From Methanosarcina sp. KYL-1 (GTDB lineage Archaea; Halobacteriota; Methanosarcinia; Methanosarcinales; Methanosarcinaceae): a DNA stretch of 64,000 nucleotides. Position 1 is the first letter of the stretch. Each line of letters opens with the position of its first letter. Shown here piece after piece: positions 44,261 through 53,431 of the stretch. The DNA is taken from positions 248,001-312,000 of the forward strand of contig NZ_VOUA01000002.1 of NCBI RefSeq assembly GCF_024372725.1, in the 5' to 3' direction. The position numbers and the translations under genes were made by a program. Below the pieces are notes generated by a model. That model was not told the origin of the DNA and did no database searches. It was given only the letters and a program-made list of their open reading frames with translations.

Positions 44261-45349
44261 TTACTTGGTCTTTTTCTTATAATAGACTTCTCTTATGACT
44301 AGAAGAAATATGACAAAGATGCACCCAAAAAGGAACCAGACTCCCGGATGTGCCGAAAAGACATCATAAAGCCCGTGGGTCCCGGTAAACCCGGTAAACC
44401 CTTCGGCAGGGACCGGAGGAATCCCCTGCACCACATCCGAGGGCTCAAACCCTTCCATGGGAGCATCAGGAGTGTCGGTTATAGTATCCGTTTCCATGAC
44501 AGATCGTTCAGGCATGGGTTCTTCAGATACAGCTTCTTCCATCGGGACTTCTTCCATTGAAGGCTCTTCCATTATGGTTTCTTCCATTGGAGCCTCTTCG
44601 ACAGAGTACTCTTCGGGTAAGGCCTCTTCCGTTGGAATCTCTTCCGTTGGAATCTCTTCCGCTGGAACCGCTTCATCAGCCTCTTCTCCCGCATAGGTCC
44701 CGGGATCTGGATTTACTGCTTCATTCTCCTGCATCTCCTCATCATAAGCAGGTACAGAGTCCGACATTTTGGGGTCGGGATTATCACTTTCATTTCCTCC
44801 TGCCATCATGGATTCCGGATAGGGGTACTCCATAACCCCCATCCTCATAGGTGCCGTAGCGTCAAAGATTCTTTTTGCCTTCAGGTACGCAGAGAGGTAT
44901 TCTATCCCTGCGGCTGCAAAGACTGCGGCTGCAATTACCCCTATGTACTGCTGCAGCAGGTTCATGATGGAGATTTTATCAACAGGGCTCCGGGAAGGGA
45001 CCAGGACGATCAGCTTTTCCAATGCCTCGTAGACCTTAACCTCCCGGCCCTTGCGGCTCCATTTTATCTGCTTGACCTTAATCAGGTCAGAGTCCACCAG
45101 AGAGTCAAGGTTGTACTTGACGGTGGTAAGGGGGATTTTCAGCTCCTCTGCAATACCGGTTGCAGACATGCTCTTTTTCCCGAGAAGTTCAAGGATCTTA
45201 AGTGATGTTTCATTGGAAAGCGTCTGGGTGATCTTTCGTGAGTCTTCATTTACGGGGAGCACCAGCACCCTGTCCTGGTCCCGCAGTCCGGGACCCTCGG
45301 GGAGCTTTTCATCACCTGGAAACCCGTCTTTATCTTCAAGCCCGTTCAT
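44261..45349 (-). CDS. Membrane-anchored winged-helix regulator with acidic repeat
   Basis: A 362-residue protein. Residues about 35-115 form an ArsR-like winged helix (SNETSLKILELLGKKSMSATGIAEELKIPLTTVKYNLDSLVDSDLIKV). A membrane segment follows at about 135-152 (IGVIAAAVFAAAGIEYLSAYL), then about 170 residues of acidic Glu/Pro repeats (AEEIPTEEIPTEEALPEEYS, MEEPSMEEVPMEE), and a second membrane segment close to the C-terminus (GVWFLFGCIFVIFLLVIREVYY). The predicted topology puts DNA-binding and C-terminus inside and the acidic loop outside. Such archaeal one-component membrane regulators sense surface signals; the signal here is unknown. AGGATG precedes the ATG. Confidence 0.75.
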   Translation of the reverse strand: MNGLEDKDGFPGDEKLPEGPGLRDQDRVLVLPVNEDSRKITQTLSNETSLKILELLGKKSMSATGIAEELKIPLTTVKYNLDSLVDSDLIKVKQIKWSRKGREVKVYEALEKLIVLVPSRSPVDKISIMNLLQQYIGVIAAAVFAAAGIEYLSAYLKAKRIFDATAPMRMGVMEYPYPESMMAGGNESDNPDPKMSDSVPAYDEEMQENEAVNPDPGTYAGEEADEAVPAEEIPTEEIPTEEALPEEYSVEEAPMEETIMEEPSMEEVPMEEAVSEEPMPERSVMETDTITDTPDAPMEGFEPSDVVQGIPPVPAEGFTGFTGTHGLYDVFSAHPGVWFLFGCIFVIFLLVIREVYYKKKTK

Positions 45350-45618
45350 AGATACATCCTGAGTAAAATCGTTTGGTAATTGTGATAACTCTCTTATAGT
45401 TGTGATCTTAGTGTGACCCTGGTTGATCTTAATTGTGGTCTTAAGTCCCGACTTTTCTGCGCCGAACTCTATACTCTACTTTGAACCGATCTTTATTTAT
45501 AAGTTTTAGTTTTCACTTTTTATTATACTTTCACTACTATATTTATATATAGAATCCAGCCCTTAATCTTAAATATAACATTGTATATTCTAATCTAAAT
45601 TTTCCGTTGGTAGCCATC

Positions 45619-46689
45619 ATGATAACAAAACAGCAGGTTCTTGAAATTCTTCAGAACTATGATTTAGATAATATCACTATTGCAACTGTCTGTTCTCATT
45701 CAAGCCTTCAGATCTTTGACGGGGCCAGAAAAGAAGGTTTCAAGACCCTGGGGATCTGCGTAGGCAAACCTCCAAAATTTTACGAAGCGTTTCCCAAGGC
45801 GAAACCGGATGAGTACATGATTGTCGAAAGCTATGCGGACATCATGAACAAAGTAGAAGAGCTCAGAGAGAAAAACGTCATTATCATCCCCCACGGCTCT
45901 TTTGTTGCTTACCTTGGTACGGATAATTTTGCAGAAATGGCTGTTCCGACCTTTGGGAACCGGGCCGTGCTCGAATGGGAATCGGACCGCGACAAAGAAC
46001 GGGAATGGCTACTTGGGGCAAACATCCACATGCCCGGGAAAATCGATGACCCTCATGACATCAACGGGCCTGTAATGGTCAAGTACCACGGAGCAAAAGG
46101 AGGCAAAGGGTTCTTCGTTGCAAAAACCTACGAAGAATTCGACGGGCTTATAGACAGGACCCAGAAGTACACCATCCAGGAATTTATCACCGGGACCCGC
46201 TACTACCTGCACTACTTCTACTCCCCCATCCGGAACGAAGGGTACACCCTGAGCAAAGGCAGCCTTGAACTCCTGAGCATGGACCGGAGGGTAGAGTCCA
46301 ACGCCGACGAGATCTTCAGGCTCGGCTCTCCCCGGGAACTCATAGAAGCAGGCATCCGCCCGACATACGTGGTTACCGGAAACGTCCCCCTCGTCGCCAG
46401 GGAATCCCTCCTGCCGCTGATCTTTTCCCTCGGGGAAAGGGTCGTGGAAGAATCCCTCGGCCTCTTCGGCGGGATGATAGGGGCTTTCTGCCTGGAAACC
46501 GTTTTCACGGACGAGCTGGAGATCAAGGTCTTTGAAATCTCAGCCCGGATTGTGGCAGGGACAAACCTTTACATTTCGGGTTCCCCTTATGCGGACCTGA
46601 TTCAGGAAGGCCTGTCCACGGGAAGAAGAATTGCCCAGGAAATCAAAATTGCAGCTAAGGAAGGAAAACTGGAAGAAATTATCTCCTGA
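45619..46689 (+). CDS. purP: FAICAR synthetase PurP (formate-dependent)
   Basis: Archaeal purine synthesis: ATP- and formate-dependent formylation of AICAR to FAICAR. The 356-residue ATP-grasp protein shows ATVCSHSSLQIFDGARKEGF at the N-terminus, IIPHGSFVAYLG, VMVKYHGAKGGKGFFVA (ATP lid) and metal ligands in FCLETVFTDELEIKVFEISARIVAGTN. ATG 45619 gives the usual MITKQQVLEIL; TTG 45607 is in frame. TATA-like TATATTTATATATAG (about 45539-45553) lies upstream. Confidence 0.92.
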   Translation: MITKQQVLEILQNYDLDNITIATVCSHSSLQIFDGARKEGFKTLGICVGKPPKFYEAFPKAKPDEYMIVESYADIMNKVEELREKNVIIIPHGSFVAYLGTDNFAEMAVPTFGNRAVLEWESDRDKEREWLLGANIHMPGKIDDPHDINGPVMVKYHGAKGGKGFFVAKTYEEFDGLIDRTQKYTIQEFITGTRYYLHYFYSPIRNEGYTLSKGSLELLSMDRRVESNADEIFRLGSPRELIEAGIRPTYVVTGNVPLVARESLLPLIFSLGERVVEESLGLFGGMIGAFCLETVFTDELEIKVFEISARIVAGTNLYISGSPYADLIQEGLSTGRRIAQEIKIAAKEGKLEEIIS

Positions 46690-46862
46690 GAATTCAGTTC
46701 CTTTATCCTGAAAACTCAGGCCCCTGAATTCACTATTTATTTGAGGTTGAAAGCTTTCCGGCTTCAACCTCCAGCCCCTTTCAAAAACCCGGTAATTCCC
46801 TCTATTTCTTAAATTCCTCCGGATGATGTCCTCTATTTTTTAATTCCTCCAGGTGATATCCT

Positions 46863-47681
46863 CTATTTCTTTAATTCCTCTAGATTCTCACCTGTTACTT
46901 CCCTGGACTGGTCCAGGAGATGCAGGAACATTTCTTTTCCCCATTCGATTGCCTTCTCCTCAAAGCTCAAAAGAAGCCTCTGGTCAAGTTTTCCTCTTTT
47001 ATCGGGGAGGAGCAGCGCCATGAACCTCTCGGTAACGGTGAGGGAGGCAAGGGTCGTGCTCCCGTTAAAAATGAATAGTTTCGAATTTTCAGGCCGCAGG
47101 AATTTATCAAGTTCTTCCGGGTGATCACTTACCACCCTTTCGAAGAAGCCGCTGGTAACGATAAGGGAAACAGCAGCCTTGTTCCGGATGACTATATCAT
47201 GAATGCTTTTGAAAGAAGGCTGGAAGTAAGAGGTAAACCGCATTACCTCCCCGGATTTAAGGAGGTTGTCTACAAATTCCTCGGGAGGTTCAAAGATCCG
47301 GGAAAGCTTGGGCTCGATCAACCTGCAGGACCCGATTTTTCCGAGATTCACGCGCAGGGAAGGAGGAATCCCGGTTAAGTCCCTCTCTGTCCAGTAATCA
47401 AAGTGGTCCTCAAAAACCTCAAGGGTCCCAACCAGAGGCTGCATTTTTTCAGTTACAATCAACCCTATTTTGGAAAGTTTGTAAGTTTTTCCATCCTGCA
47501 AGACCAGCCCATTCTCTTTAAGCTTTTTGACCTGGGGAAGGACCGAAGTTGCAGGGGCGTCAAGTACCTCTGTGATTTCATCAATTCGTTTCGGACCTTC
47601 TGTTAACAAAAGCAGCAACTTCTTTCTTTTGTCAGATCTTAAAAGCAGATCTACTAAGGAGGATTTAGGGGGTTGATCCAC
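46863..47681 (-). CDS. Winged-helix regulator, FilR1 family (1)
   Basis: A 272-residue methanogen-type regulator. The N-terminal winged helix (about 6-75) reads KRKKLLLLLTEGPKRIDEITEVL then ATSVLPQVKKLKENGLVL; the C-terminal FilR1/DUF1724 domain includes LIVTSGFFERVV, SKLFIFNG and RFMALLLPDKRGKLDQRLL. Its relative at 60592 has the same layout. FilR1-type proteins regulate methanogenesis or filament genes in some Methanosarcinales; the ligand here is unknown. The start is GTG with GGTGA upstream. Confidence 0.82.
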   Translation of the reverse strand: MDQPPKSSLVDLLLRSDKRKKLLLLLTEGPKRIDEITEVLDAPATSVLPQVKKLKENGLVLQDGKTYKLSKIGLIVTEKMQPLVGTLEVFEDHFDYWTERDLTGIPPSLRVNLGKIGSCRLIEPKLSRIFEPPEEFVDNLLKSGEVMRFTSYFQPSFKSIHDIVIRNKAAVSLIVTSGFFERVVSDHPEELDKFLRPENSKLFIFNGSTTLASLTVTERFMALLLPDKRGKLDQRLLLSFEEKAIEWGKEMFLHLLDQSREVTGENLEELKK

Positions 47682-48079
47682 GGATATTCACCATAAAAAA
47701 CTATAAAGCCACTTGAGGATTTGTCTGGTTGGGATCTGTACAATTTCATGGGTTCAAGAGATTCCTTATCTCCCGGTTTTCAACCAGGTAAGGAGTGCTT
47801 CAGCAGACCCGTCAGCATACCGCAGGTATAAACACATAGAAAGTTTAAAGCCCATGCAAAAAGAGCATATGTGAGCATCAGAGTATACATTTTCACATCT
47901 AAATAAACATTTCGCTTATAAGAAAAAAGATTTTACTTAAATTCACGTTCTTAAAAGAGTGGGTCGGACACTGACCCCAAAATATTCTTTCCCGGCCTTT
48001 AGATGCCTAAATTCTGCTTTTACTTCCCATGAGGCCATGTAAATTATCTTAAATAGTAATCCCTCGATATTATTAAAAG
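47682..48079. other. Divergent intergenic region
   Basis: Promoters for the FilR1 regulator (minus) and the HerA-like gene (plus; AATTATCTTAAATAGT near 48037-48052, about 35 nt before its ATG). No gene seen. Confidence 0.5.
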
Positions 48080-49414
48080 ATGTCAAAAGGGGAGAATGAA
48101 ACCTTAAGGCCTGCTTTCGGAGGGAAAACTTCCGGAAAATGCCGTGTGCTCGGAAATGAGGAGAACCCCGGAGAAGGGCTCCTCTTCCTTGGAAACTATC
48201 TGGCGCTTGACCGCTCAAAAGGAGCCGCCGTCTACCTGGACGCCCTGAAACCCCATGCAGTGCTTATCTGCGGGAAACGGGGGTACGGGAAGTCCTATAC
48301 CATGGGCTGCATACTGGAAGAACTTGCCCTGCTTCCTCCTGCCCTCAGGGAAAAACTTGCAGCTTTTGTCATTGACACCATGGGAATTTTCTGGACAACA
48401 ACCCAACCCAACACACTCGAAGCCGGGAAACTCAAAAGCTGGAACCTTGCACCTGCAGGCCTAGATGTCGAAGTTTTTGTGCCTGCAGGGAGAGTTGAGG
48501 CTTACAGAAAAAGAAACATCAGGGCCAACCCATTCTCAATCTCAATCCGGGAACTTTCCGGGAGCCAGTGGTGCAGGGTCTTCGGGACCGAAGAGATATC
48601 CCCGCTGGGAGTCCTGGTGGTAAGGACTATTGAGACCCTGAGAAAGGAAAAGGAAAAATATTCCTTTGAGGACATCGTAAGCGGAGTGCTCCGGGATGAG
48701 CGCTCGGACCAGGCTTCGAAAGGGGCCGCAGAAAATTATTTCAGGGCTGTGGATGCCTGGGGAGTGTTTTCGGAAGAGGGGACCCCCCTTTCGGAACTCG
48801 TATCCGGGGGAAAGACCTCGGTCCTTGACGTAAGCACCCTTGAAAACGAAAACGTCTGTGCCGCCGTGGTATCCATCATGGCAGGCAGGCTTTATGCAGA
48901 GCGGCTTGAGGCCAGGCGGGCGTATGAGAAGAAGCTTATGGGAGAAAAACAGGAGGGAAAAGAGTTCCCTATGGTCTGGCTCTTTATAGACGAAGCCCAC
49001 CTCTTCGTGCCCGCAGGGGGTGAGAGCCTTGCCTCGGAGGTGCTGATCAACAGGTGCCTCAGGCAGGGCAGGCAGCCGGGCCTGTCCCTTGTCCTGGCAA
49101 CCCAGAGGCCCTCAGGCCTGCACACGGACGTGGTCTCCCAGAGTGACCTCCTGATCTGCCATCGCCTCACCGCAAGCGACGACATCCTGGCGCTTGAGGC
49201 TTCCCGCCCCCTTTACATGCAGGAAGGCATCCAGGCATATATCAAAAAAATGGGAAGCGAAAGGGGAGCTGCCCTGATAGTGGACGACCACTCCGAATCC
49301 GTCCACCTGGTCCGCATCCGCCCCAGGAGGAGCTGGCATGGGGGAGGAGACCCGGGAGCTTTTGTGCCCGGAAAAGAGGGAAAACAAAGAGAAACAGCAC
49401 CAATCGAACCATAA
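48080..49414 (+). CDS. HerA-like / DUF87 ATPase
   Basis: A 444-residue ATPase of the HerA-FtsK superfamily. Walker A is GKRGYGKS at 65-72, Walker B is MVWLFIDEAHLF, and the sensor motif is LSLVLATQRPSGL followed by SQSDLLICHRLTA. A central insertion (about 140-255) is helical. HerA proteins move DNA in repair or segregation, and DUF87 relatives act in other DNA transactions. No NurA-type nuclease gene lies beside it, so the exact role is open. The gene is preceded by its own promoter. Confidence 0.82.
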   Translation: MSKGENETLRPAFGGKTSGKCRVLGNEENPGEGLLFLGNYLALDRSKGAAVYLDALKPHAVLICGKRGYGKSYTMGCILEELALLPPALREKLAAFVIDTMGIFWTTTQPNTLEAGKLKSWNLAPAGLDVEVFVPAGRVEAYRKRNIRANPFSISIRELSGSQWCRVFGTEEISPLGVLVVRTIETLRKEKEKYSFEDIVSGVLRDERSDQASKGAAENYFRAVDAWGVFSEEGTPLSELVSGGKTSVLDVSTLENENVCAAVVSIMAGRLYAERLEARRAYEKKLMGEKQEGKEFPMVWLFIDEAHLFVPAGGESLASEVLINRCLRQGRQPGLSLVLATQRPSGLHTDVVSQSDLLICHRLTASDDILALEASRPLYMQEGIQAYIKKMGSERGAALIVDDHSESVHLVRIRPRRSWHGGGDPGAFVPGKEGKQRETAPIEP

Positions 49415-49608
49415 GTATTTATTTTAAAGAGTTTAGAGGCATAAACCCCGGGGGAAATGAGTGGGATTGTCAACCAATTTTTATAGCCTGCCAGAAAATA
49501 ATTTAAATATTACCTGCAATACTTCAACCCTGTGAGTACAGGCTGGGTTACAGGCTGTAAATTTCCAAGAACAGCTTTTAATTACAGCAAACCAAAAGTG
49601 GTGATGCC

Positions 49609-50097
49609 ATGAAAGGAAGAGCCTGGAAATTCGGAGATGACGTGGACACGGATGCGGTTATTCCCGGAAGGTATTTGATTTTCAATACCCCCGGAGAACT
49701 TGCAAAGTACACCTTTGAAGGCGTCCGCCCAGATTTTGCAAAAAACGTTCATGAAAACGATATCGTGGTCGCAGGCAGCAACTTCGGCTGCGGATCCTCA
49801 CGCGAACACGCGCCCCTGGCCCTGAAAGGGTCAAAGGTAGCCTGCGTGATCGCAAAGTCCTTTGCCCGGATCTTTTTCAGGAACGCAATCAACATAGGAG
49901 TCCCGGTCCTGGAATGCCCTGACACGGACAGGATCGACGACGGAGACGAGCTTGAAGTTGACCTCGCAAGCGGGGTCATTGAAAACAAAACGAAAGGTGA
50001 GACCTACCAGGCAACGCCCCTCCCTGACTTTGTCCGCGAGATCGTGGATGAGGGCGGGCTGATCGAGTATGCCAGAAAACTGGTCTCCGAGCGCTGA
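49609..50097 (+). CDS. leuD: 3-isopropylmalate dehydratase small subunit
   Basis: Swivel subunit of an aconitase-family hydro-lyase, 162 residues. Key motifs: [15 protein letters not shown] near the N-terminus, [14 protein letters not shown] (56-69) and [11 protein letters not shown]. The substrate loop is YLIF. In the Methanocaldococcus pair, isopropylmalate isomerase has YLVY and homoaconitase YLRT, so this copy looks like the leucine-pathway enzyme (established motif rule, recalled from memory). The next gene, leuB, is the following step. The large subunit is not in the window. Confidence 0.87.
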   Translation: MKGRAWKFGDDVDTDAVIPGRYLIFNTPGELAKYTFEGVRPDFAKNVHENDIVVAGSNFGCGSSREHAPLALKGSKVACVIAKSFARIFFRNAINIGVPVLECPDTDRIDDGDELEVDLASGVIENKTKGETYQATPLPDFVREIVDEGGLIEYARKLVSER

Positions 50098-50204
50098 ATA
50101 GCGGAAAACCTGTTGAAAAACGGGCTGTTCACGTTCGACATCTCTCAAACAAAAAAGGCAGTTTTGCAAGGCAAGTTGCCTGTAAATTCGAAAGGAGAAC
50201 AAAC

Positions 50205-51332
50205 ATGACGCAGTATAAGATTCCGGTCCTTCCCGGTGACGGGATAGGCCCAGAAATCATCGCAGAAGGCCGAAAAGTTATAGACGCCGCAGGCGAGAAA
50301 TTCGGCTTTGACGTGGAATGGATAGAGTACCCTCACGGGGCAGACCATTACCTGGAAACGGGGGAACTGATTTCGGAAGAGACCTTAAAGGAATTATCCG
50401 GCTACCCTGCCATTTACCTTGGCTCCATCGGGGACCCGAGGATTGCCCCCGGCATTCTTGAGAAAGGGATCTTATTAACTGCGCGCTTCTACTTCGACCA
50501 GTACATCAACCTGCGCCCGATAAAACTCCTGGAAGGAGTCTGGACTCCCATCAAGGACAAGACCTCAAAGGATATCGATTTCACCGTGGTCAGGGAAAAC
50601 ACCGAGGACTTCTACATAGGAATCGGCGGCAGGGCAAAGAAAGGAGTGAGCAAGGACCTCCTTGAAGTCAAAAGGACACTCTACTCCGCAAAGTTCGGGC
50701 TGGACATCGAGACCGACAGCGAGGAAATTGGGTACCAGATCGGCCTGATCTCCAAGGAAGGGACAAAGCGCGTGATAGAGTACGCTTTCGACCTTGCAGA
50801 AAAGAGCAAGAAACACGTCTCTTCGGTGGACAAGGCAAACGTCCTCTCCGACATCTACGGTTTCTGGAGAGAAGAGTTCAACGCAGTCGCCGCATCCCAC
50901 CCGGACGTTAGCACGGACTTCAACTTCGTTGACGCCATCACCATGTGGTTTGTTAAAAACCCCGAATGGTTCGACGTGGTCGTAACCCCGAACATGTTCG
51001 GAGACATCATAACCGACCTCGGCGCCATGATCCAGGGCGGCCTCGGCCTTGCCCCGGGCGGGAACATAAACCCGAACGGCACAAGCATGTTCGAGCCAAT
51101 CCACGGCTCAGCCCCGAAATACAAGGGCTTGAACAAGGTAAACCCGATTGCCACAATCTGGGCAGGGGCCATGCTCATCGAACAGCTTGGAGAAAAGGAA
51201 GCAGCAGACACCATCGTAGGCGCAATCCAGAAAAACATTCTGGATGCAAAAGTCAGGACCTACGACATGGACGGATCCAGCGGCACCTCCGACGTCGGGG
51301 ACGACATCGCAAGGCTCGTAAAGGAAGCATAA
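50205..51332 (+). CDS. leuB: 3-isopropylmalate dehydrogenase
   Basis: NAD-dependent oxidative decarboxylase of the isocitrate/isopropylmalate family, 375 residues. Motifs: [14 protein letters not shown], substrate arginines in [14 protein letters not shown] and [15 protein letters not shown], catalytic Lys in [16 protein letters not shown], the metal aspartates in [17 protein letters not shown], and the cofactor loop [16 protein letters not shown]. Adjacent leuD favours 3-isopropylmalate over isocitrate or homoisocitrate as substrate. AGGAG precedes ATG 50205, and a good hairpin terminator follows. Confidence 0.9.
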   Translation: MTQYKIPVLPGDGIGPEIIAEGRKVIDAAGEKFGFDVEWIEYPHGADHYLETGELISEETLKELSGYPAIYLGSIGDPRIAPGILEKGILLTARFYFDQYINLRPIKLLEGVWTPIKDKTSKDIDFTVVRENTEDFYIGIGGRAKKGVSKDLLEVKRTLYSAKFGLDIETDSEEIGYQIGLISKEGTKRVIEYAFDLAEKSKKHVSSVDKANVLSDIYGFWREEFNAVAASHPDVSTDFNFVDAITMWFVKNPEWFDVVVTPNMFGDIITDLGAMIQGGLGLAPGGNINPNGTSMFEPIHGSAPKYKGLNKVNPIATIWAGAMLIEQLGEKEAADTIVGAIQKNILDAKVRTYDMDGSSGTSDVGDDIARLVKEA

Positions 51333-51338
51333 GCGAAA

Positions 51339-51364
51339 ATGCCCTTTCGGGCATACTTTTTTTA
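51339..51364 (+). terminator. Hairpin terminator after leuB
   Basis: ATGCCC-TTTC-GGGCAT (51339-51354) followed by a run of eight T residues, six nt after the leuB stop. Confidence 0.8.
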
Positions 51365-51486
51365 AAAATTCCTTAAATTGCAGGCCCTGGAAAGATTCTT
51401 TTTCCGGGGATTTTTCCTTTTGCAGGTTTTTCCTGCTTACCATATTTCTTTTCGATTAATCCTTCCTGCGGGTTTTTTCTACGAGT

Positions 51487-52227
51487 TCACTTCTTTCCCT
51501 GATCACTGGTTTTTTCGTTTTCGGACTTATTCATTCTGCCGGATTTAAACCTCAGGCATTCTTTCAGGTTCTCATCGTTGTACATTAAAAAAATCGCCAC
51601 CCCCAGCAAGAAGTAAAGCGCAGAAGCGAGATACCTGAACCACAGGCTGCCAATAAGGGCAAAACTGCCTGCACCGAAATCGGAGGATAAAATCCCGTAT
51701 ACACACAGAAGATAGATACAGAAAACGCAGAAAGTGGAAACCAGTTCCGTGAAAGCGTACACAGCACACCTTTTAGGGCTTTTTAGAAGCCATCTTTCCC
51801 AGCCCAGTTCGGGGTATTCCTTGATGAAAGAAGATTCCAGTTCACGGATATATTCCCCGGCATTAATTATGGAAAGCCGCTCCCAGTGGTAGAGGCTCAT
51901 GAAAGAAAGGATAATAAGAGGCAGGATCAGGAAGAGGGGATACAGGCTGTATTGAAAGGCAAGCCCGAGCAAAGTACCCGTGCCTGTGACTTCGAGAGCC
52001 AGGATCTTATATTGCTTATCCATCTTACCCAGTTCTTCTGCCCGCAGGGACCTGAACTCCTCAAGGATAAGGTCATGCTCAAAACTCTTTTCCTTATCTC
52101 CCCTCTCATCCTTTTCATCTGCTCCCCACCCTTTCGGAATTTCCTCTTCTGGGATGTTCCACCCCCCCTTTCGCTGGAATAATCAGGGAGTATTTTCTGT
52201 CTTTGAAGATAGATTATTTCTATCCAT
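51487..52227 (-). pseudogene. Multi-pass membrane protein with an in-frame TGA at codon 15
   Basis: The frame starts with an ATG at 52227 that overlaps the upstream gene by 8 nt, reads MDRNNLSSKTENTP, meets TGA at 52183-52185, and then stays open without further stops for 231 codons. The part after the TGA starts with a hydrophilic stretch (about 16-68, PEEEIPKGWGADEKDERG and HDLILEEFRSLRAEELGK) and joins an in-frame ATG at 52023 (MDKQYKILALEVTG). Four hydrophobic segments follow as two hairpins (about LGLAFQYSLYPLFLILPLII, TELVSTFCVFCIYLLCVYGI, FALIGSLWFRYLASALYFLL). Either a nonsense mutation, readthrough, or restart at 52023 (178 residues). Function unknown; part of the cassette with the next two genes. 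Confidence 0.6.
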
Positions 52228-53431
52228 AAAAATCAAGACACTTATATTTTCTACACAGATTGTAATCAATATCATAGCATTTTGGCTCTGAAAACAATCC
52301 ACGAGTTTTCAGAATCGGCTTTCCATCTTTGACCTCAAGGTAAAACACTGTATTGGCAAACCATAGAAGATATTCTTCGAAAAACTTATTTTGTAGGGTA
52401 TTGAGTCGAAGAATATAAAGCGAAGATACTTTGTTTTTTTCCTCCCAAAACATATTATGCCTGAGATACTGGATGGCTATCTTTTCATCTGTAAAGCACA
52501 AAAAATCTGACAATGCGTCATAGACTACACAAATACTTTCACATCTTTTGTTCTTGAGGAACAGGAGTGATTTTTCGTAGAATTCGTTTAAAAGATGAGG
52601 GTTTCTTGGATCAGCGACTAAATAACCTTTATCAATTGTGCCCCCCCTCAACCGATTTGTAGAAAAAATAGAATTGATAAAACTTTTTAATGAGCCGGGG
52701 TTTTCGGAGCTTTTTAGTGACAGAGGGGTAAAGCAGTCAATAATGACTACATTATTGAGCGGAAGAGAACTGGCTACAAAATTGGGATTCTTCTGCTTAA
52801 TTTTATTTATTATCTGATCACTTATATGCTCATGCGGCCTGGTGAATGTGAAATATATTACACCGGTGCGTCCATTATTAAGAATAGCGTTTGCAACGAA
52901 TTTTTGTGCGATGCTCCACGGCCTCCAACATTCATCGGCTGCCAGGATTAACGGATACAGGCCCTTCTTCTTTCCTGGCTGTTTATTATGGGTTGCCCCA
53001 GGCCACCCTTTTTCAGACTCATCATTTGCTTCATTGATTGCAGCGTCAATGCAGTCTGACCCAAAAGAATCCTTGATAAAATCGTGGAATTCAAGCCCAT
53101 CCCTTTTGGAGAATTGAATGAGTTCAAGATTTAGTACATTGTAAAATATTCTTACAACAACAAAAAACACAATCACCCATGTAATCAGCCCAATTATAAA
53201 GAAAATAGCTGCTACATCCAAATTAAGTATAAGCTTCAAGTGGATGAGAATAGAGGAAAACCACAAAAAAATCAAACAGGTGGATAAATCTTTTCTCCAT
53301 CTCACAAATGCCTGCCTGCCCAGTACAAATGCAATTAAAAGCGTCAAAATAGAGGTGATAAGTTCCACCAGGTCTGTAAGAGCTTCATAATTAATATCCA
53401 GAGCTTGTAAAGTTTCGATGACTGATATCAT
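52220..53431 (-). CDS. Membrane-anchored RecA/KaiC-like protein with degenerate P-loop
   Basis: A 403-residue protein not assigned to a named family. Three membrane segments occupy about 22-42, 50-70 and 73-97. The soluble domain follows the KaiC/RecA strand pattern: LYPLILAADECWRPWSIAQK where the P-loop should be (no GKT/S), FVANAILNNGRTGVIYFTFTR, a strand NNVVIIDCF, a Walker B-like ESICVVYDALSDFLC, and a final LLWFANTVFYLEVKDGK like the KaiC C-terminal strand. ATP hydrolysis is therefore doubtful; it may be a sensor or scaffold. ATG overlaps the upstream gene's stop (ATGA), so translation is coupled. Composition is AT-rich compared with flanking housekeeping genes, hinting at transfer. Confidence 0.6.
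   Translation of the reverse strand: MISVIETLQALDINYEALTDLVELITSILTLLIAFVLGRQAFVRWRKDLSTCLIFLWFSSILIHLKLILNLDVAAIFFIIGLITWVIVFFVVVRIFYNVLNLELIQFSKRDGLEFHDFIKDSFGSDCIDAAINEANDESEKGWPGATHNKQPGKKKGLYPLILAADECWRPWSIAQKFVANAILNNGRTGVIYFTFTRPHEHISDQIINKIKQKNPNFVASSLPLNNVVIIDCFTPLSLKSSENPGSLKSFINSIFSTNRLRGGTIDKGYLVADPRNPHLLNEFYEKSLLFLKNKRCESICVVYDALSDFLCFTDEKIAIQYLRHNMFWEEKNKVSSLYILRLNTLQNKFFEEYLLWFANTVFYLEVKDGKPILKTRGLFSEPKCYDIDYNLCRKYKCLDFYG

Noticed and set aside
48080-49414. HerA-NurA DNA repair or antiviral HerA system
   Set aside because: No NurA, SIR2 or other partner gene adjoins; the flanking genes are housekeeping (leuD, a regulator).
50205-51332. Isocitrate dehydrogenase
   Set aside because: The family cannot be split by eye, but the adjacent leuD with a YLIF substrate loop favours 3-isopropylmalate dehydrogenase.
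52220-52222. Pyrrolysine readthrough of the TAG ending the KaiC-like gene
   Set aside because: The next in-frame codons are AAA TAA, so readthrough would add only two residues; no structure or context supports it.
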